64,000 nt of DNA from Caprimulgus europaeus. Lineage: Eukaryota > Chordata > Aves > Caprimulgiformes > Caprimulgidae. This document shows positions 40,054-52,567 of the stretch, piece by piece. The stretch covers positions 28,194,295 to 28,258,294 of the forward strand of contig OU015524.1 of assembly GCA_907165065.1 (NCBI GenBank), in the 5' to 3' direction. The notes beneath the pieces were generated by a model. That model saw only the letters and a list, made by a program, of their open reading frames with translations, was not told the DNA's origin and made no database searches. The position numbers were made by a program, and so were the translations under genes. How positions within the stretch are numbered: position 1 is the first letter of the stretch; each line of letters begins with the position of its first letter.

Positions 40054-43000
40054 GCCAATATTATCTGAACAGCCAACAAACCAAGAAAAACTGAAAAATC
40101 CCAGAGCCCTGTTTTCCCAATACTATTAGCTGTCACTACCTGCAGCCTTTCCAAGAGAACAAGGCTCCATGCTTGAAAGAAAGTTTAAGAGACAATGTGC
40201 TTGCAGTGACATCCACTGCATGTTACAGTTCCTCCCATGCCTGCGTGGCCAAGCTGGAAGGCAGATGGATAAAAAGGCATAATCAGGTTCTCATTAAACA
40301 GCTACAGCCCAAGTACATGCATGCTCTACATGTATTTAGCTAGCACACTGTTGCCTGCTGTGCTTTTCTCCATGACTACCAATGAATAAGATTTTTCATT
40401 AATGTTTCACAGAACTTTCTTATATGTGCCCCTTAACACTGCATGTCACTTAATTCACCTAAACACTTGCATAAACATACGGGGAGGGGGTAGCTGGAGG
40501 TGGCTGTTGCTGTTTGATGACCCAGTGTACAGTGTAAAATGTTTGGGCAGAAGCCAGTGTACAAAATCATGTATTCATATCAAGATGGAACAAGCATAAA
40601 CGTGTGTATTTATATGCTTTCAAGTATTAGTTGCATGCTCACAAGTAACTTTAAACCTGTAGCTTCATCACTGTAATACTTTCCGTTTTACTTTTACTAG
40701 ATGGACATTCATCTCAAAGGACTAACCATATTCACATGAAAGACAAAGAACAGAGAAAGGTCATTTAGCTTTGAGGACAAGGGAGCAAGAGGGATGAGGT
40801 AACAAAATAATACTAGAAAAACACCAGTATTTGGTTGTTACACATTGGAAAACAAAAATAATGTCCATAAGTTTGTGAAGGACTTCCTCCTGTGAGTTTT
40901 GTTTTGCTCCCAGTCCGAACAGCCTCATTTCTGCCTCTGAGAGCACAGGAATAACTAACAAAATCCTCACTGAAGTCTACTGTGCGCTTGCTTGATTGCA
41001 CAACAACTCTAATGTATTTAAGTGTTAGTAACAATATGTATGTTATAAATAGAAAGAATAGGAAAATTCTGTATCTAAATACATCTCTATTATACTTCAG
41101 GACATAAACTGATTCCCTTCAACAATCAAAGTCTAATTTATACCCTCTACACCGCATTGCACAACAAACAGTTGTTCATAAAGAGTTTTCTTGCTGGAAA
41201 GCACCAGATATTCATTGCCTCCTGGGTACTAGGATGCAAACAGCCAGATTTGGAGAATCACAGCTCCTGTGTTTCTATGACGTATCCTTAGCTAGCAAAG
41301 GAAAAAATAAATCTGTAACTAATGCACTATTAACTGTCATACTAGATAACGAGTACTTCACCAGTAATTTCAATTTAAGTACTTTACAAGGATGAGAGAG
41401 AAACCTCAGCCTCCCACCATATCTCTCTGCACAAGGCTACTCCCTTACCACAGCAGGACCTATAAAAGAAAACTGTCTGCACCTCACCCACTTCATTGCA
41501 AACTCCTGTGTTTCACTGTAAATGCACCACGTCCACTGGAAATTTAAGCTAACGGATCAGATGATGCCTGGAAGTCACTAAGGGCATGCACTACTTTTTT
41601 CAAACCATGTTGAAGGGGGAGTGTCTTTGACAGAGCATGGAGGAAGAACAGCCGCAGCTTCTGTGGCTTCAAGATTGCTGCAAATTTTTCTGATGTTTTC
41701 TGTTCAAAGCTATGTCATCTGGGGTTGCAAACTAGCACCAACAAGAACTCCTAATTTGCCTCTAATCGCATACAGGCAAAGGTATCTCAGCTCAATAAAT
41801 CAAGATTACTGACTCATGCACTAGCTGACAAGCACTCCTTTTGGTGCTTATGGAGGGAGGGAAGGTGGTGGGGGAAGGTGCAGGATTTCCCGTAGGCTGT
41901 TAATATGCATAAGCATTTAGTTTTTCTTAACTGGCTGAAAAAGGAACTGAAGTGAAGCAGAAAACAAAAATAATTTCCCTATTAAAAAAATAAAAAGGCA
42001 TTAAGAACAACCTAGACCTTGCATATTATGTACATTGTACAATTGGGGAATTTTAGGAAGAACTATTGCTAATTATTGCTGATGGCAGGAGTTCGATTAG
42101 CACTGCTCAGAGCTGGCAGGATTCCTGCACAGAGGGAAGATTTCCATGGACTGAAAAGGGCAGCACTAAATACTCCAAGTGTGCCATAAGGGGGTGGAAG
42201 GGCTCTGTGTAATTACACTTCTTGCCAATCTACAAAAACAACAGCCATCCGCCACTCCAGCCCAAATATAAAATCTGGCAGAAGGGAACTAGATATTCAC
42301 ACTAATTGTCTGGCTTTCTGTTTCAAATGACACATGCTTGTAAACAAACACACAAAAGTACATTTGGGTTTCAGACTATGTCAAGAACAAAAAGGAGACT
42401 TTTTCATGTTTTGGCCAAAATCTTAATATGCAAACCATCAGTTGAACACTAATTGCCCAAATTACTAAAAATGCCTTGCAAGACTAGAGCAAACACACTA
42501 CCTAATGGCTAACACAGAAATATTAAACTGAAAACTAACAACTGTGCTATGGCATTAAGATAGGAGCCTTGAGAAAAATGAAAAATTAGATCATTCCAGA
42601 GGGCAGACATGAAAACACACAGCTTTCTTGCATTGCCTACATGTTTGCAGTGAAAACCACATAAAATTTGCCTGAGTTCGGGTTTCATTGCAAACATGAA
42701 ACTTAGCTCAAGGCAAAATTTGCTAATGTTTGCATAACTATTCAATCAACTGGGGCCCAGCCTCAAGCAGAGCTTTGTGATCTAAAGAGCCATGAGAAAT
42801 GTGCATCTTCAAATCAAAACTAGGTGAAAAGGGGAAAAAAATGGCAGTTTCATTTAGAATTGTGAAGACATTTTACATGAAACTTCAGAAGCACATACAA
42901 TAACAACATAGATTGCTTGAGCACAAGAGAAGGCTGACGATAATACACTGTGCGAAACAATAACAGAAATAAAAGGTTTAATCTTGTTCTAACAAGCCCT

Positions 43001-43060
43001 GTCAGAGTAAAATCTGTTCTCACAGTCACAATACACCTGAGGGACGTGGGGTACTCTTAG
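40054..43060. other. Unique non-coding DNA, no gene seen
   Basis: No exon or repeat recognised. The stretch 41880-42480 has a high density of homeodomain and POU-like sites and is listed separately as a candidate regulatory element. A G-rich but incomplete quadruplex pattern lies at 41850-41880. Confidence 0.5.
41880..42480. promoter_or_regulatory. Candidate conserved regulatory element, uncertain
   Basis: This 600-bp stretch has many short palindromes and TAAT cores: TTAATATGCATAAG near 41902, CTAATTATTGCTGATGG near 42069, a perfect 12-bp palindrome GTGTAATTACAC at 42207-42218, CACTAATTGTC near 42300 and CTAATTGCCCAAATTAC near 42451. Stop codons rule out coding use. The pattern is typical of vertebrate developmental enhancers, but the call rests on texture alone. 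Confidence 0.2.
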
Positions 43061-43061
43061 T

Positions 43062-43140
43062 TCCATGTTGTAGGTAGGAAATTGAGGCACAGTGGTCACA
43101 CGTGAGCAATAAAGCTTGACTGTGAACTCAATTTCCCATT
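43062..43140 (-). repeat. Possible MIR SINE relic
   Basis: GGAAATTGAGGCACAG matches the antisense MIR core GGAAACTGAGGCACAG at 15 of 16 bases. After a deletion it is followed by TGGTCACACGTGAGCAATAA, matching AGGTCACACAGCTAGTAA loosely. The order and spacing suit a diverged MIR copy. MIR and L2 relics are known at low density in birds. Confidence 0.4.
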
Positions 43141-43686
43141 AAAACATCCTTCCTCTCACTCAGATACACTCTGCATGCAAAGCCAATCACATGCACATGC
43201 CTGCTTCAAGTGGTCCATTAACTCCAAAGCCAAACAGAGTCCCACCAGTCTTACTTTGCACATACTCTGAGCATATAATTCAGGTAGAGTCCACATACAG
43301 TTACCCATTTGGATTTCCTTACATCCTCCTATCAACTATCTGGTGCCACATATTTTCATGCAGTACTTTCTACAACAGTTTGCATCCACGTTCTGCTTCT
43401 GCCTTACTGAGTAGTTCTGGGTTTTGACATACCTGCTGTTAAATTCAGCCTGCTGGGGATTTTCAATGATGGAAACACTACTGGGCAATCAGACTGGCCT
43501 ACAAAATAGTTGGCAGTCCCATAGCTGCCTAAAAATTGTATGTTGCTGTATTGAGTATATCCCTTTATATAGAGTCTCTAAAACACCCTCCCACACCTCA
43601 CAGGAACAGCAGCGAGACTCTCCCTTAAGTGAAGAGAATAATAACAGCAGAATATATCTTTTGTTATGTCAAAATAGGATTTTACA

Positions 43687-43815
43687 CTGAGATAAGTAAC
43701 ATGGCTTTTATCTCAGTATGCATAATTATAGTCAGGCGTATAAACTGCCATCACACTGCTGGGGAGGAGGGGGAGAATAGAAGGGGATTTTTTTTTTTTT
43801 TTAGCAGATGCAAAT
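43687..43815. promoter_or_regulatory. Candidate binding-site cluster (GATA pair, homeodomain, POU octamer)
   Basis: CTGAGATAA at 43687-43695 is repeated as its exact reverse complement, TTATCTCAG, at 43708-43716, giving two facing GATA sites 12 bases apart. Directly after comes ATGCATAATTA (from 43718), a POU/homeodomain-like site. At 43808-43815 there is a perfect octamer ATGCAAAT, just after a 15-T tract (43788-43802). Such density suggests a cis-regulatory element, but no functional evidence is available. Confidence 0.25.
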
Positions 43816-43902
43816 GAGCAGTTTTCTGTTTTGCTTTGGTTTTACAGTGAGCTAGTTATCTCAAGATCAATATTCTTATGTGAGGGAAAAAAAAAAAAAA
43901 AA
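43788..43902. repeat. T15 and A16 tracts in inverted arrangement
   Basis: Fifteen T (43788-43802) and sixteen A (43887-43902) are separated by 84 bases, so the plus strand could pair them as a long-loop hairpin. Both are simple homopolymers. Confidence 0.85.
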
Positions 43903-46900
43903 TCCCATTTTATGGTGAAAACTTAGCTTCTGTCCTCCACCATATGAAGGTAATGGTGGAAACATTAACAGTCCATCTCCTTTGAGAGTAATTTATTCCT
44001 GGAATAGAATAGCCACTGCCAGTAAGATTACATTTAAAAGTGAACAACATTAGAACATCCCAATGACAAGGACTATTTAGCAAATTACACAGCTAAGAAA
44101 TATTTTCTGACTCATTTCGGTCCCCAAGTTAACAACATGTTAAAAGGTTGAGTTCCCCAAATGGAAAGATCACTTGGCCCAGATTATAAAATACAAAAGA
44201 GATGCTTCTGATGGTATTGCAAGGTCTAAACCACATAGATCTAAATCACGTAGGAAAAGGAACATTATTTTTCAGAAGCGTTTTGGAAAACTAAAGCAAT
44301 GGCCACACAGCAGCTCAAAACATCTGAGGGAGCACCATCTTAAAGGGGACCTCCACATAGACCAGCTCCACAGTTGAGTTACACCCAAAACCAGCATAGC
44401 TGCAATTTACCAGGACCTACATGATCCGCTGTAGCACCACACTAATCCAGCTACATGTTTTCCATTTCCAGCACCACCTCTGCTAACTCAGGCATCTTTT
44501 TCCACCGCCTTTTGCATGTTGTAGACATATGCTTTAAATCAGCTCCAAAACCAGACAGACCCTGGAGTCACTTGGGCCTCACGACTTTAAACGATGCCTA
44601 AATTCCATTTAAAACCCAAGCGAGGGTCAGTGCTTGTCCTGATTCACTTCTCTATTGTATCACCCCAACAACAGCTGGTAGACGTGCTCTGAACAGCTCG
44701 TTCCTTGGCACCTAGTGGATAACTTTATTTCCTTGTACGAGGAATTGCTCTAATTCTTTTCTCTTCTTTATTCTGTGAAGGATGTTAGATGAGCCTCACA
44801 GATACCACCTGAACTGACCAGGATGTTGTTAACACCTATAGAACAGAGATCCTGGTTCTGAAACTAAACAAAGTCTGAGTGACCTACTGTAATCTCATTT
44901 AGATCACACCCTGAATTAAAGGCACGTGATTTTGTCAATTATGGTATCAAGTAATAGGGCACAGTCAGCAGCTGCTGTTTTTCTAAACTGTTTCAATAAA
45001 TCTGCACAGTGTTTCCTTGAACTTCTAAGAATCTCAAAGCCCCTGCTCAATTTTATTCTTCTATATTCATAGCATATTATAGAGACAATCAAAAATAAAC
45101 TCTTCCTTGAGATGATAGGCACTTGACAATGTCACCTAGAGTTTCTCAAGGCAAGTTCAAGAGCAGACAGGCTGAGCAGACTGAGAGTCATAAGAGAGAG
45201 ACAAATATAAAGTGAACAAAGGGAGCCAAAGCCCTGATGCAGAGAGTACATACAAATTTTAATGAACTAGTTGAATCAGCAGATCCTGGAGGTTCGAGAT
45301 TCACTCAATAAACCCAGACTTCAGCTCCCATATAAGCTCTCATTGACCAGACATTTCAAAAGGTTTTAGTTAAGTCTTCTTAGGGGAGCCTTGCCGCCAT
45401 TTTTTCCTCTTTTTTGTAGGGAATAAGCAAATCACAAGCACTGTTGGTCAACCAGAGTCACATTTGTTTTATGTACATAAATGATCATAACAAACAAAAC
45501 ACAGAGGGCCAGAAGTACAGGATGTATGACACATGAAAAAAAAAAAAAAGAAAAGAATATGCAAGTTTAAACTATACACTTGGTGTGATCTTCGTAATAT
45601 GCACTCTCAGTCTCTGAGAGCTACAGGCCATCAGCCAACATCTATGCAACTCTTTTGGCAGCCAACAGGTAAGGAAAAAACCCCATCAAAATCCATCATC
45701 ATCATCATCTTTTTTTTCAGAAATGCCTTCCAGGTACTTTGGAAGTGGCTCTAAATTGCTTGTCTGCCACAGCTAAGTCACCTCGCAGCCTTGACCACCA
45801 TTTCCATAATAAGAATGAGCATCTCTTCTCTGCCATTTTGATCAAGCATGTCCCTGACTTCATCTTATAAAACATCCTCTCTTCACCCTCTCATTTATTC
45901 TTTACTACAATACCAAGCAATTCTATTTTAACACAAAGGAAAGTGTCAAGAGTCTGTCAAGGGTAGTGTACCTCAGAGCTGACCTACCACAATTCTACAC
46001 ACATTTAATAAAACAATTGTCTTCAAGGCACTCTGTTTTCTCAAACTAGAAGACTTTAGCCAGTAGAAGATCATTAATGAGAAACAGTGCAATGAATAAA
46101 GGGGGAAAAATGCAATTATTGGTGAGAAAGCAGATAGTAGGTCTGCTGCTGCCAAGAGGGGAAAAAAAGAAATGCTGGAAAGTTGAGGGGGGGTTTTTTG
46201 TTATTATTTATATGAGCTCTAAGTGAGAAATTGTTGTTTGTTATTATTTTTAACAACCACTGGCAACATTTCAAAGCTGCTGGTAAGTGTTTCAAAACCC
46301 ATTTTGAATAAAGTAATGCAGATTTAAATTTAGCCCTTTGTTGTTTTGATCCTGCCAATCTTTGTTGTAAATGTCTCTCCAGCATCATTCAGGTCTGCAT
46401 CTGTGGCTCTACTCATTTATCTTGCTTTGAAACAAAAAAATCCAGGTTTGGAGAATGGGCAATCAAAACTTTAGAGCTCTGATCTTGTAAAGAATCACAC
46501 AGGCAACTCCACTGAAAAAAAAATTCAGTATTACTTTGATCATGTCCACAAGTAAAATGCAGAGGGACAGACTGCAACCTCACATTCAAGAACTGAATTG
46601 AAAGAAAGTACAAGAAGGGTCTTACAAAAGCAAGTCCTCTCCACACCACCCTAACAGGACAAAGGCCTGTATTACAGAAAATTTCATAACCTGTTCCAGC
46701 TGTAATTCCAATTGTCAAGATTCCCAGCAGAAAGCACAAGAACTGGGCTGAGTCCTTGGTACTCGCAGAAGTCAGGGTCATTCAGGCCCCTGTCATTAGT
46801 GGAGTCCTGTAGGCATCTTGATGATATCAGGTTCAAATAAACAAGTTCCACACAAGTATCATTATTACCTTGATCTTTTGCAGCTTTCCTAAGCACATGT

Positions 46901-48440
46901 AATTTAGAAATACTCCACATAGTGTTCTCACATGTATGATCCACAGGTTATGGGTAAAAACCAAACCACATTTCTGCAGGAGTGCAACATTTTTCATGTT
47001 TGCCAGAGGCACGGAGGGGAAATTTATGCCCAGGCTCCCTTTCTTTTGGTCTCCAATATCCATAGCTCTGCCCCCACTATCCCAAAGGCTCTCCTGCTCC
47101 TAATTTTCTACTGCATTCTCAGTGTACTGGTATTGGGGAAGAGGAAATCAGATGCTGGACTTGTTTTGAATTATTGCTGAAGAGTTGAGATTCAAGAGGG
47201 GTGTACAAAACCCACATTGCTATATTTTATATTATGTAAGAGCAAATGCAGTTCGCATTTGACTGGAGCAGCCGGGTAGCTGAAATCACACCACATGGCA
47301 GAGGCACACACACCACCACCTCCAGCTGTAACACAAGAAGCTGACAGAAATCTGGTAAATCCACACCTTCACAGAGAATTAATTATTGAGGAGGCAGAGA
47401 TTTACCAAAATGATTTTCATACTGTAATGTTAGCAACATACACAGTGGCATGGCATACCTTTTGCAACATGCATGGCTGAGGGCCATCATTATGATGCTT
47501 CAGGATCTTTCTAAGACAGGATAGAAAAGGTAAGCTTTCCGCTGCAGCAAAACATTTGAATATAAACAGCTGTGTAGTTTCTTAGTCTTTAGTTTGACTG
47601 TGGGCAACATCTGAAAATGAAAGGATCAGAACTATAAACCTGTATGTCACAACAAAGGTTCGTCAGCAAACAGCAACCTGACAAATCTGGCAGACTGGTC
47701 TGGTAACTATGGCAAAGTGAGATATGAAATCTCCACACAGATTATTTGCAGAACTGGCTGCATTAAACTTGTCTCAATAGTGTCTGTATATGTTTATGTG
47801 CACTTGTATACATCATTATAGATATAAAATCACCAGTCTACAGGTGACCAATCAACTTTATTCTCAGCCACAAGAATCCAGTGAATGGTGTGACGCATTT
47901 TAGAAAAGCCACCAGCAGTGGAGAGAAAAGTAACTTAAGTTTAAATAAAGTTAATAACCTGCTAAGACTTTTCATTATGCTTCTCCAAATTTGGAAATAA
48001 TTATTCCCAGCAAGAGAAGGATTTAATTTTTGCACTCTCTCTTTGATAAACAGAAAAGCCTAGATGACAGATTGCATTGAATTATCTTCATATATACTGA
48101 AATATATTTTTCCATGCTCTGAACCTACAGTCTGTGAACTGTGCAGCCTCAGAATTGTTCCAGCTTTCTGAATTGTGGGGTGCAAGTTGTAACACTGGTG
48201 CACTGAAGCTGTGCTGCCCTGTGCTATAGTGAGACCAGAGACAGCTTTAGTACTGGCTGTGTCCTATTTCACCATAGCAACATTCACTCATGACTACTAC
48301 TACTACCAAAAAGCAAAAAGTTTCAAAAGCACTAGTTAAATCCCTCACCACTGCAGACCCAGTCATAGATGCTCCAGTCTTTTACATTTATTCTGAAAAG
48401 TCTTTTTAACAAATTACGTTGACCTATTTCTTTGCTTCAG
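43903..48440. other. Unique non-coding DNA, no gene seen
   Basis: No exon or repeat family recognised in 4.5 kb. There is a 14-A run at 45536-45549, a (CAT)5 repeat at 45694-45708 followed by T8CAG, and a strong isolated donor AACAG|GTAAGG at 45670. That donor lies only 50 bases upstream of the acceptor-like T8CAG, too short for an intron. The 122-codon minus frame at 46413-46781 is unrecognised. Confidence 0.5.
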
Positions 48441-48511
48441 ATACTGCTTCTGCCCTTCTGATTCTCCTGTAGCGATTATAATGACTTTTCAAACTATATG
48501 TGAACAAATTG
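48441..48511 (+). other. Candidate internal exon (71 nt, one open frame), uncertain
   Basis: Acceptor TTGACCTATTTCTTTGCTTCAG ends at 48440 and carries a branch-like TTGAC and a clean pyrimidine tract. Donor ATTG|GTAAGTAC starts at 48512. Frame 2 is open through all 71 nt, while frames 1 and 3 hit stops. The peptide is not recognised. On the opposite strand the same bases carry the end of a 63-codon frame (48424-48615) with a hydrophobic stretch and a basic tail, also unrecognised. Real exon, decoy exon and coincidence remain open. Confidence 0.18.
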
Positions 48512-48615
48512 GTAAGTACAGGACCAAAAATACAGCACAGGAAAAGTCCCACAGAGATCAATGGAACATCCAAATGCATCAAGTTTAGCAGGAATGGTGC
48601 CGTATGGATGTTCAT

Positions 48616-51600
48616 CTGTCTTCACATTGATCAGCTATAAGTCTCACAAGGTCTTGGAGGAAACGCTTCATTGTCATAGAAAATATCCCTCATTCTTTCT
48701 TTTTCTGAGGGGAGGGGATATGTGCAGGGAGGACAAAGGGAAGAGGGATAGTGCTATGTGAGATGCTTTTTGTTTTGTTCCTCAGCTGGAACTAAAATGT
48801 ACCCATGACTTGGATTAGTTTTTTTCCAAATAGTTATTAATTATTCCTGACTATTGACATCTACAGATAATTAAATAATAAAAATAACAAAATAATAATA
48901 TAACCAAGCTTTTTTGACAAGGCTTTAGATACAAGTCAAATTCCTCACTTTGCCAGAAAAGCCATATACAGAATAAACAAGACTCATAAATTGTAATCTG
49001 CAGCTTAGTAACAGCTTTTAAAAACCACGCTTTGCGTAAGCTATTTGCAATATGGTCAGGTACATCTCAAAATCTGCTGAACTCCATTTAGATTTCAGGA
49101 GTGTTTTGCATCAAGTACCTACTGAACAAGTTACAAAACTGTTTCTCTCTTTTCCAGTTCAGTATTAGAAGTATATATCAGATATATACTAATGCACTGG
49201 TATCATTAGGAATATGTTTCCAGTTTATTTCCCCATATTACAGTGGGATACACAAACTTGCAATAGTATCTGCTGCATCTGCCAAAGGCTTAGAACACCA
49301 CCAATCTCTGAAGCAAAAAACATGTGCTGTCCATTTAAAATCTTGCTGAACTGTAGTTATTATTGCGAGATTCCACCCACTTTGTGTGTTTCATTATGAA
49401 ATATAAGATGCCCACGTAGGTCTAATCAGGCAGTCCATCAAGTAAGCAAAATTCAGAGGAAGGCAATAAAGGCTGATATTAGAGAATGACAATAGCATAA
49501 GAACCACAGGGAACTTCCCCCTGAATTTCAGGCTGTCTTGGCAACTGCTCTAGGAGCGAAGATGAAAATAAACTGGATAGCAAACCTTTGAAGAGCAGAC
49601 TTTCAAACCCTTACCGAGGCTCAACAGCCATAGGCTGCTCTACTCATTTCAGGAGTATCTTAAAAAACCCCATGAAAACACACTACTGTTTGAAATTAAG
49701 TGTCAAGTCTCATTCACAGAGATTTCATCCACATGCATAAGAAGAACACATAAGATTTCTTACAGGATTAAGGCAATAAGTGGAGAAAGAACAGAAAGGA
49801 TGGAGAGATCTATGGATCTGAGGTCAATGGAAAAGGCTGCTCTCTAAGGCTTCAGTAAATCAGGACAGAAGCAGCCACAACCTTTGGTTTCCAAACAGTT
49901 CAAGCAGGAACTCTGTGTAGGACCAATACCTTCCTAATACAGAAGCCATGGTACAACCTCAGTCCTCTGCTTTAGGAGACCCAGAGCCATTACTCCTCCA
50001 GCCATGCTAGGACTCCAGTACACCTGAGCTTGCTCTGCAGAAGCTTTGGGCCCTGTTTTCTCCCATCTTTCAAATGTTTCTGGTTCCCTAATGACAGTAT
50101 GGGTCTTGTGTTTTTCATCATATAAGAAATACACTGCTCACAGGGTCAGGCAGATGGGTCACCCCTGAGGCCAAGTCTCTTACTGTTCTCCATGAGTAAT
50201 TTTGTTCAATAGCAAATCTTATTATACATATTCCAGAAAAAAGATGCCTCAAAGCAAAGCCTGATTCTTCTGCTGCTTAGAGCTTTACAATTGCTTACGA
50301 CGGCTGAGGGTCTGGTCCTGTAACACATTTGTCTGACCACTACTGTCCTCTAGAAGAAAACCATCGGCTCTAGTGGCTTTGGTGAGGAGGAAGGTGCGGT
50401 GCTAGTTTGTGACTACTTGCAAGTATCATTTCTCATCATCAGTATTACACACCATATACTTTTGCTTGGTGCAAGGCAGGAGACAGCACGTGGCTTCAGA
50501 TTGCACTGAGTGCACAGCCTGTTTTGTAGCACATCCTGCAACACCAGTACACTCTAAACCATACAGTTTCCTGCTACAAAAATTCCTTTTACCCAACTTG
50601 TAACAGGCAGGAGCAAACAGACTCCAACTCAGGGCTCAGGAGACTATCTGAATAGATGAAGGAAGCCTCACCATGCTTTTCTGCAGCTGTCACTGCAAGA
50701 ATAGACTCGCCTCACACAGTCAGCATGGTAACTTATCTTTTTCTTTTGAGGGCTAGTGATAACAGCTTTCTCATGTAACATTTTCAGTCTCTTGCACCAG
50801 GCATATCGGGCATCTTTGCTATTTCAACAGCATCAGAACCATTTCCTGTGCAGTTCTGTTCTACGAGGTCTAAAAGATGGATTTGTTTCCTCATTTAAAT
50901 TCATTCAACTAGCTAAATGTTGGCATTGCCTTAGAAAATACCCTACAGTTTTTAGGCAGCCACAAGATAAATGACCATTAGGTTTGCACAAATCTCTGTT
51001 CTGAAAAAGACACTGTGGTTTCTAGTGTAAGGCTAGGGGGATCCACTGACATGGAGCCTGCAAGCTAACAACACATATACTAAGCTACAAACTATTCTTT
51101 GATCAGCCTATACTGCTGTGCCTTTACTCTAAAAGTAAGGACCTCAGATGTAGGAGAGAGCAGACACAGTGTATCTGAAAAGAGTAAAATATCCTTCATT
51201 CTTCCTATAAATCTGCAGATATTTAAAAATGATCAAGAGATGAGAAGGTCAGTGTCCCTAAAAACAATATGGGAGAGTCCATGAAGGAGAGACTGTATTA
51301 CAGCAAATTGTCTCTCAACACATACACCACCACAAACACCAGCTTTCACTACAGACTCTTTTCCTTCCAGCACTTGATGCCTTCATGAGTCGGAATACCA
51401 CAGGGAATCGTACTCACAATTTGGTATGGTAAATCTACCTTTACCCTGAACACAAGGCTTTGTGGAAATAAGCCACAGAAATCTGCTGCAAGCACTATAA
51501 CTAGGCAACTTTGTTCTGCATACACAGAAAATGCAGGGAATATAGCAGAATCTCAGGAGACATGGCTTGGTTTCTGAAAGATTAAGGTGCTTTACATGGA

Positions 51601-52567
51601 GTCTGTTTGAATGCATCATATAGCATTCTACAGTTCTGTCCCTCTCAAGATTATAAGCCTCTTCATTTTAAGAAGTAAGCAGCAGAGACGCACTGTTTTC
51701 TTCTGTGTCTAACAGTTCCATCATCCCCCCCACATTTTTCTGGAAAGAATATTGCAGGGAACACCAGCCTTGGCATCAATTAAGCTCCAGGTTCAATAAT
51801 AAATACTGTATGTCTGAATGCAACCCATTTTTATTCAGATCAGCATCAGGTCTCCACACAGACATTATCCTAGATGGATGACACAAATATGTGCTTATCA
51901 AAGGTATAACTTATATGAAAGTACAGCGGTCAGACAATCCTTCAAATTAAATCTGTTTGGACCAGGTCAAGAATCAAATATTTGGGACAATTCTCAGTCT
52001 AACACCTTTCACCTCAAATTTAACATGTCAAGTCCATTGTAATCCTGTTTATTAGCTGTATAAAGTGGCAACACATAAGTGTCAAAGTAAACAAGTATTT
52101 GTGGATACAGATATTTTTCCCAGGTTACCTCCTAATGTCAAACAATTTTTTTTATAAGCAATCTAAAAAGTAACAAACTCATTTTTAATCCATTTGGTCT
52201 TGAAAGAAAGCGTTTTATTAGCACTTTGCTTCTATTTCTCTGTGTGTAATGACATTAATTTTCCCAACTGAAAACATGGTGCTAATGGCACAGCTTCTGG
52301 ACATGGCCAGTGAGTCAGCATATTCAGGGGGCATCATCTGAATGTAACTTATGTAAGGTAGCAGCTTATGTCTGGACTGAAATGCACAAGATGTAGTATT
52401 TTTTCTGGAGTTTGGTTGTGCAATAACAGTACTACTATGGGCAACTGGTTGCTGAATAAAAGAAAAATTAGCCTGCAAAAGTCTTCAAAAGGTCATTCAG
52501 GTTATTTTACTACCCCAAGGCAAGATGAACTCTACCTATGTCTTTCTTGCCTTATAGTTATCTAACA
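48616..52567. other. Unique non-coding DNA, no gene seen
   Basis: AT-rich sequence with an AAT-rich low-complexity patch at 48868-48905. The 86-codon minus frame at 52218-52478 ends just before the CR1 copy and matches nothing known. No RNA gene was found. Confidence 0.5.

Noticed and set aside
45670..45720. Tiny intron between AACAGGTAAGG and T8CAG
   Set aside because: Fifty bases is below the practical minimum for vertebrate introns. The T8CAG is part of a CAT/T low-complexity run.
46413..46781. 122-codon minus-strand ORF
   Set aside because: No family resemblance. A donor-like AAG|GTAATA nearby has only a weak acceptor.
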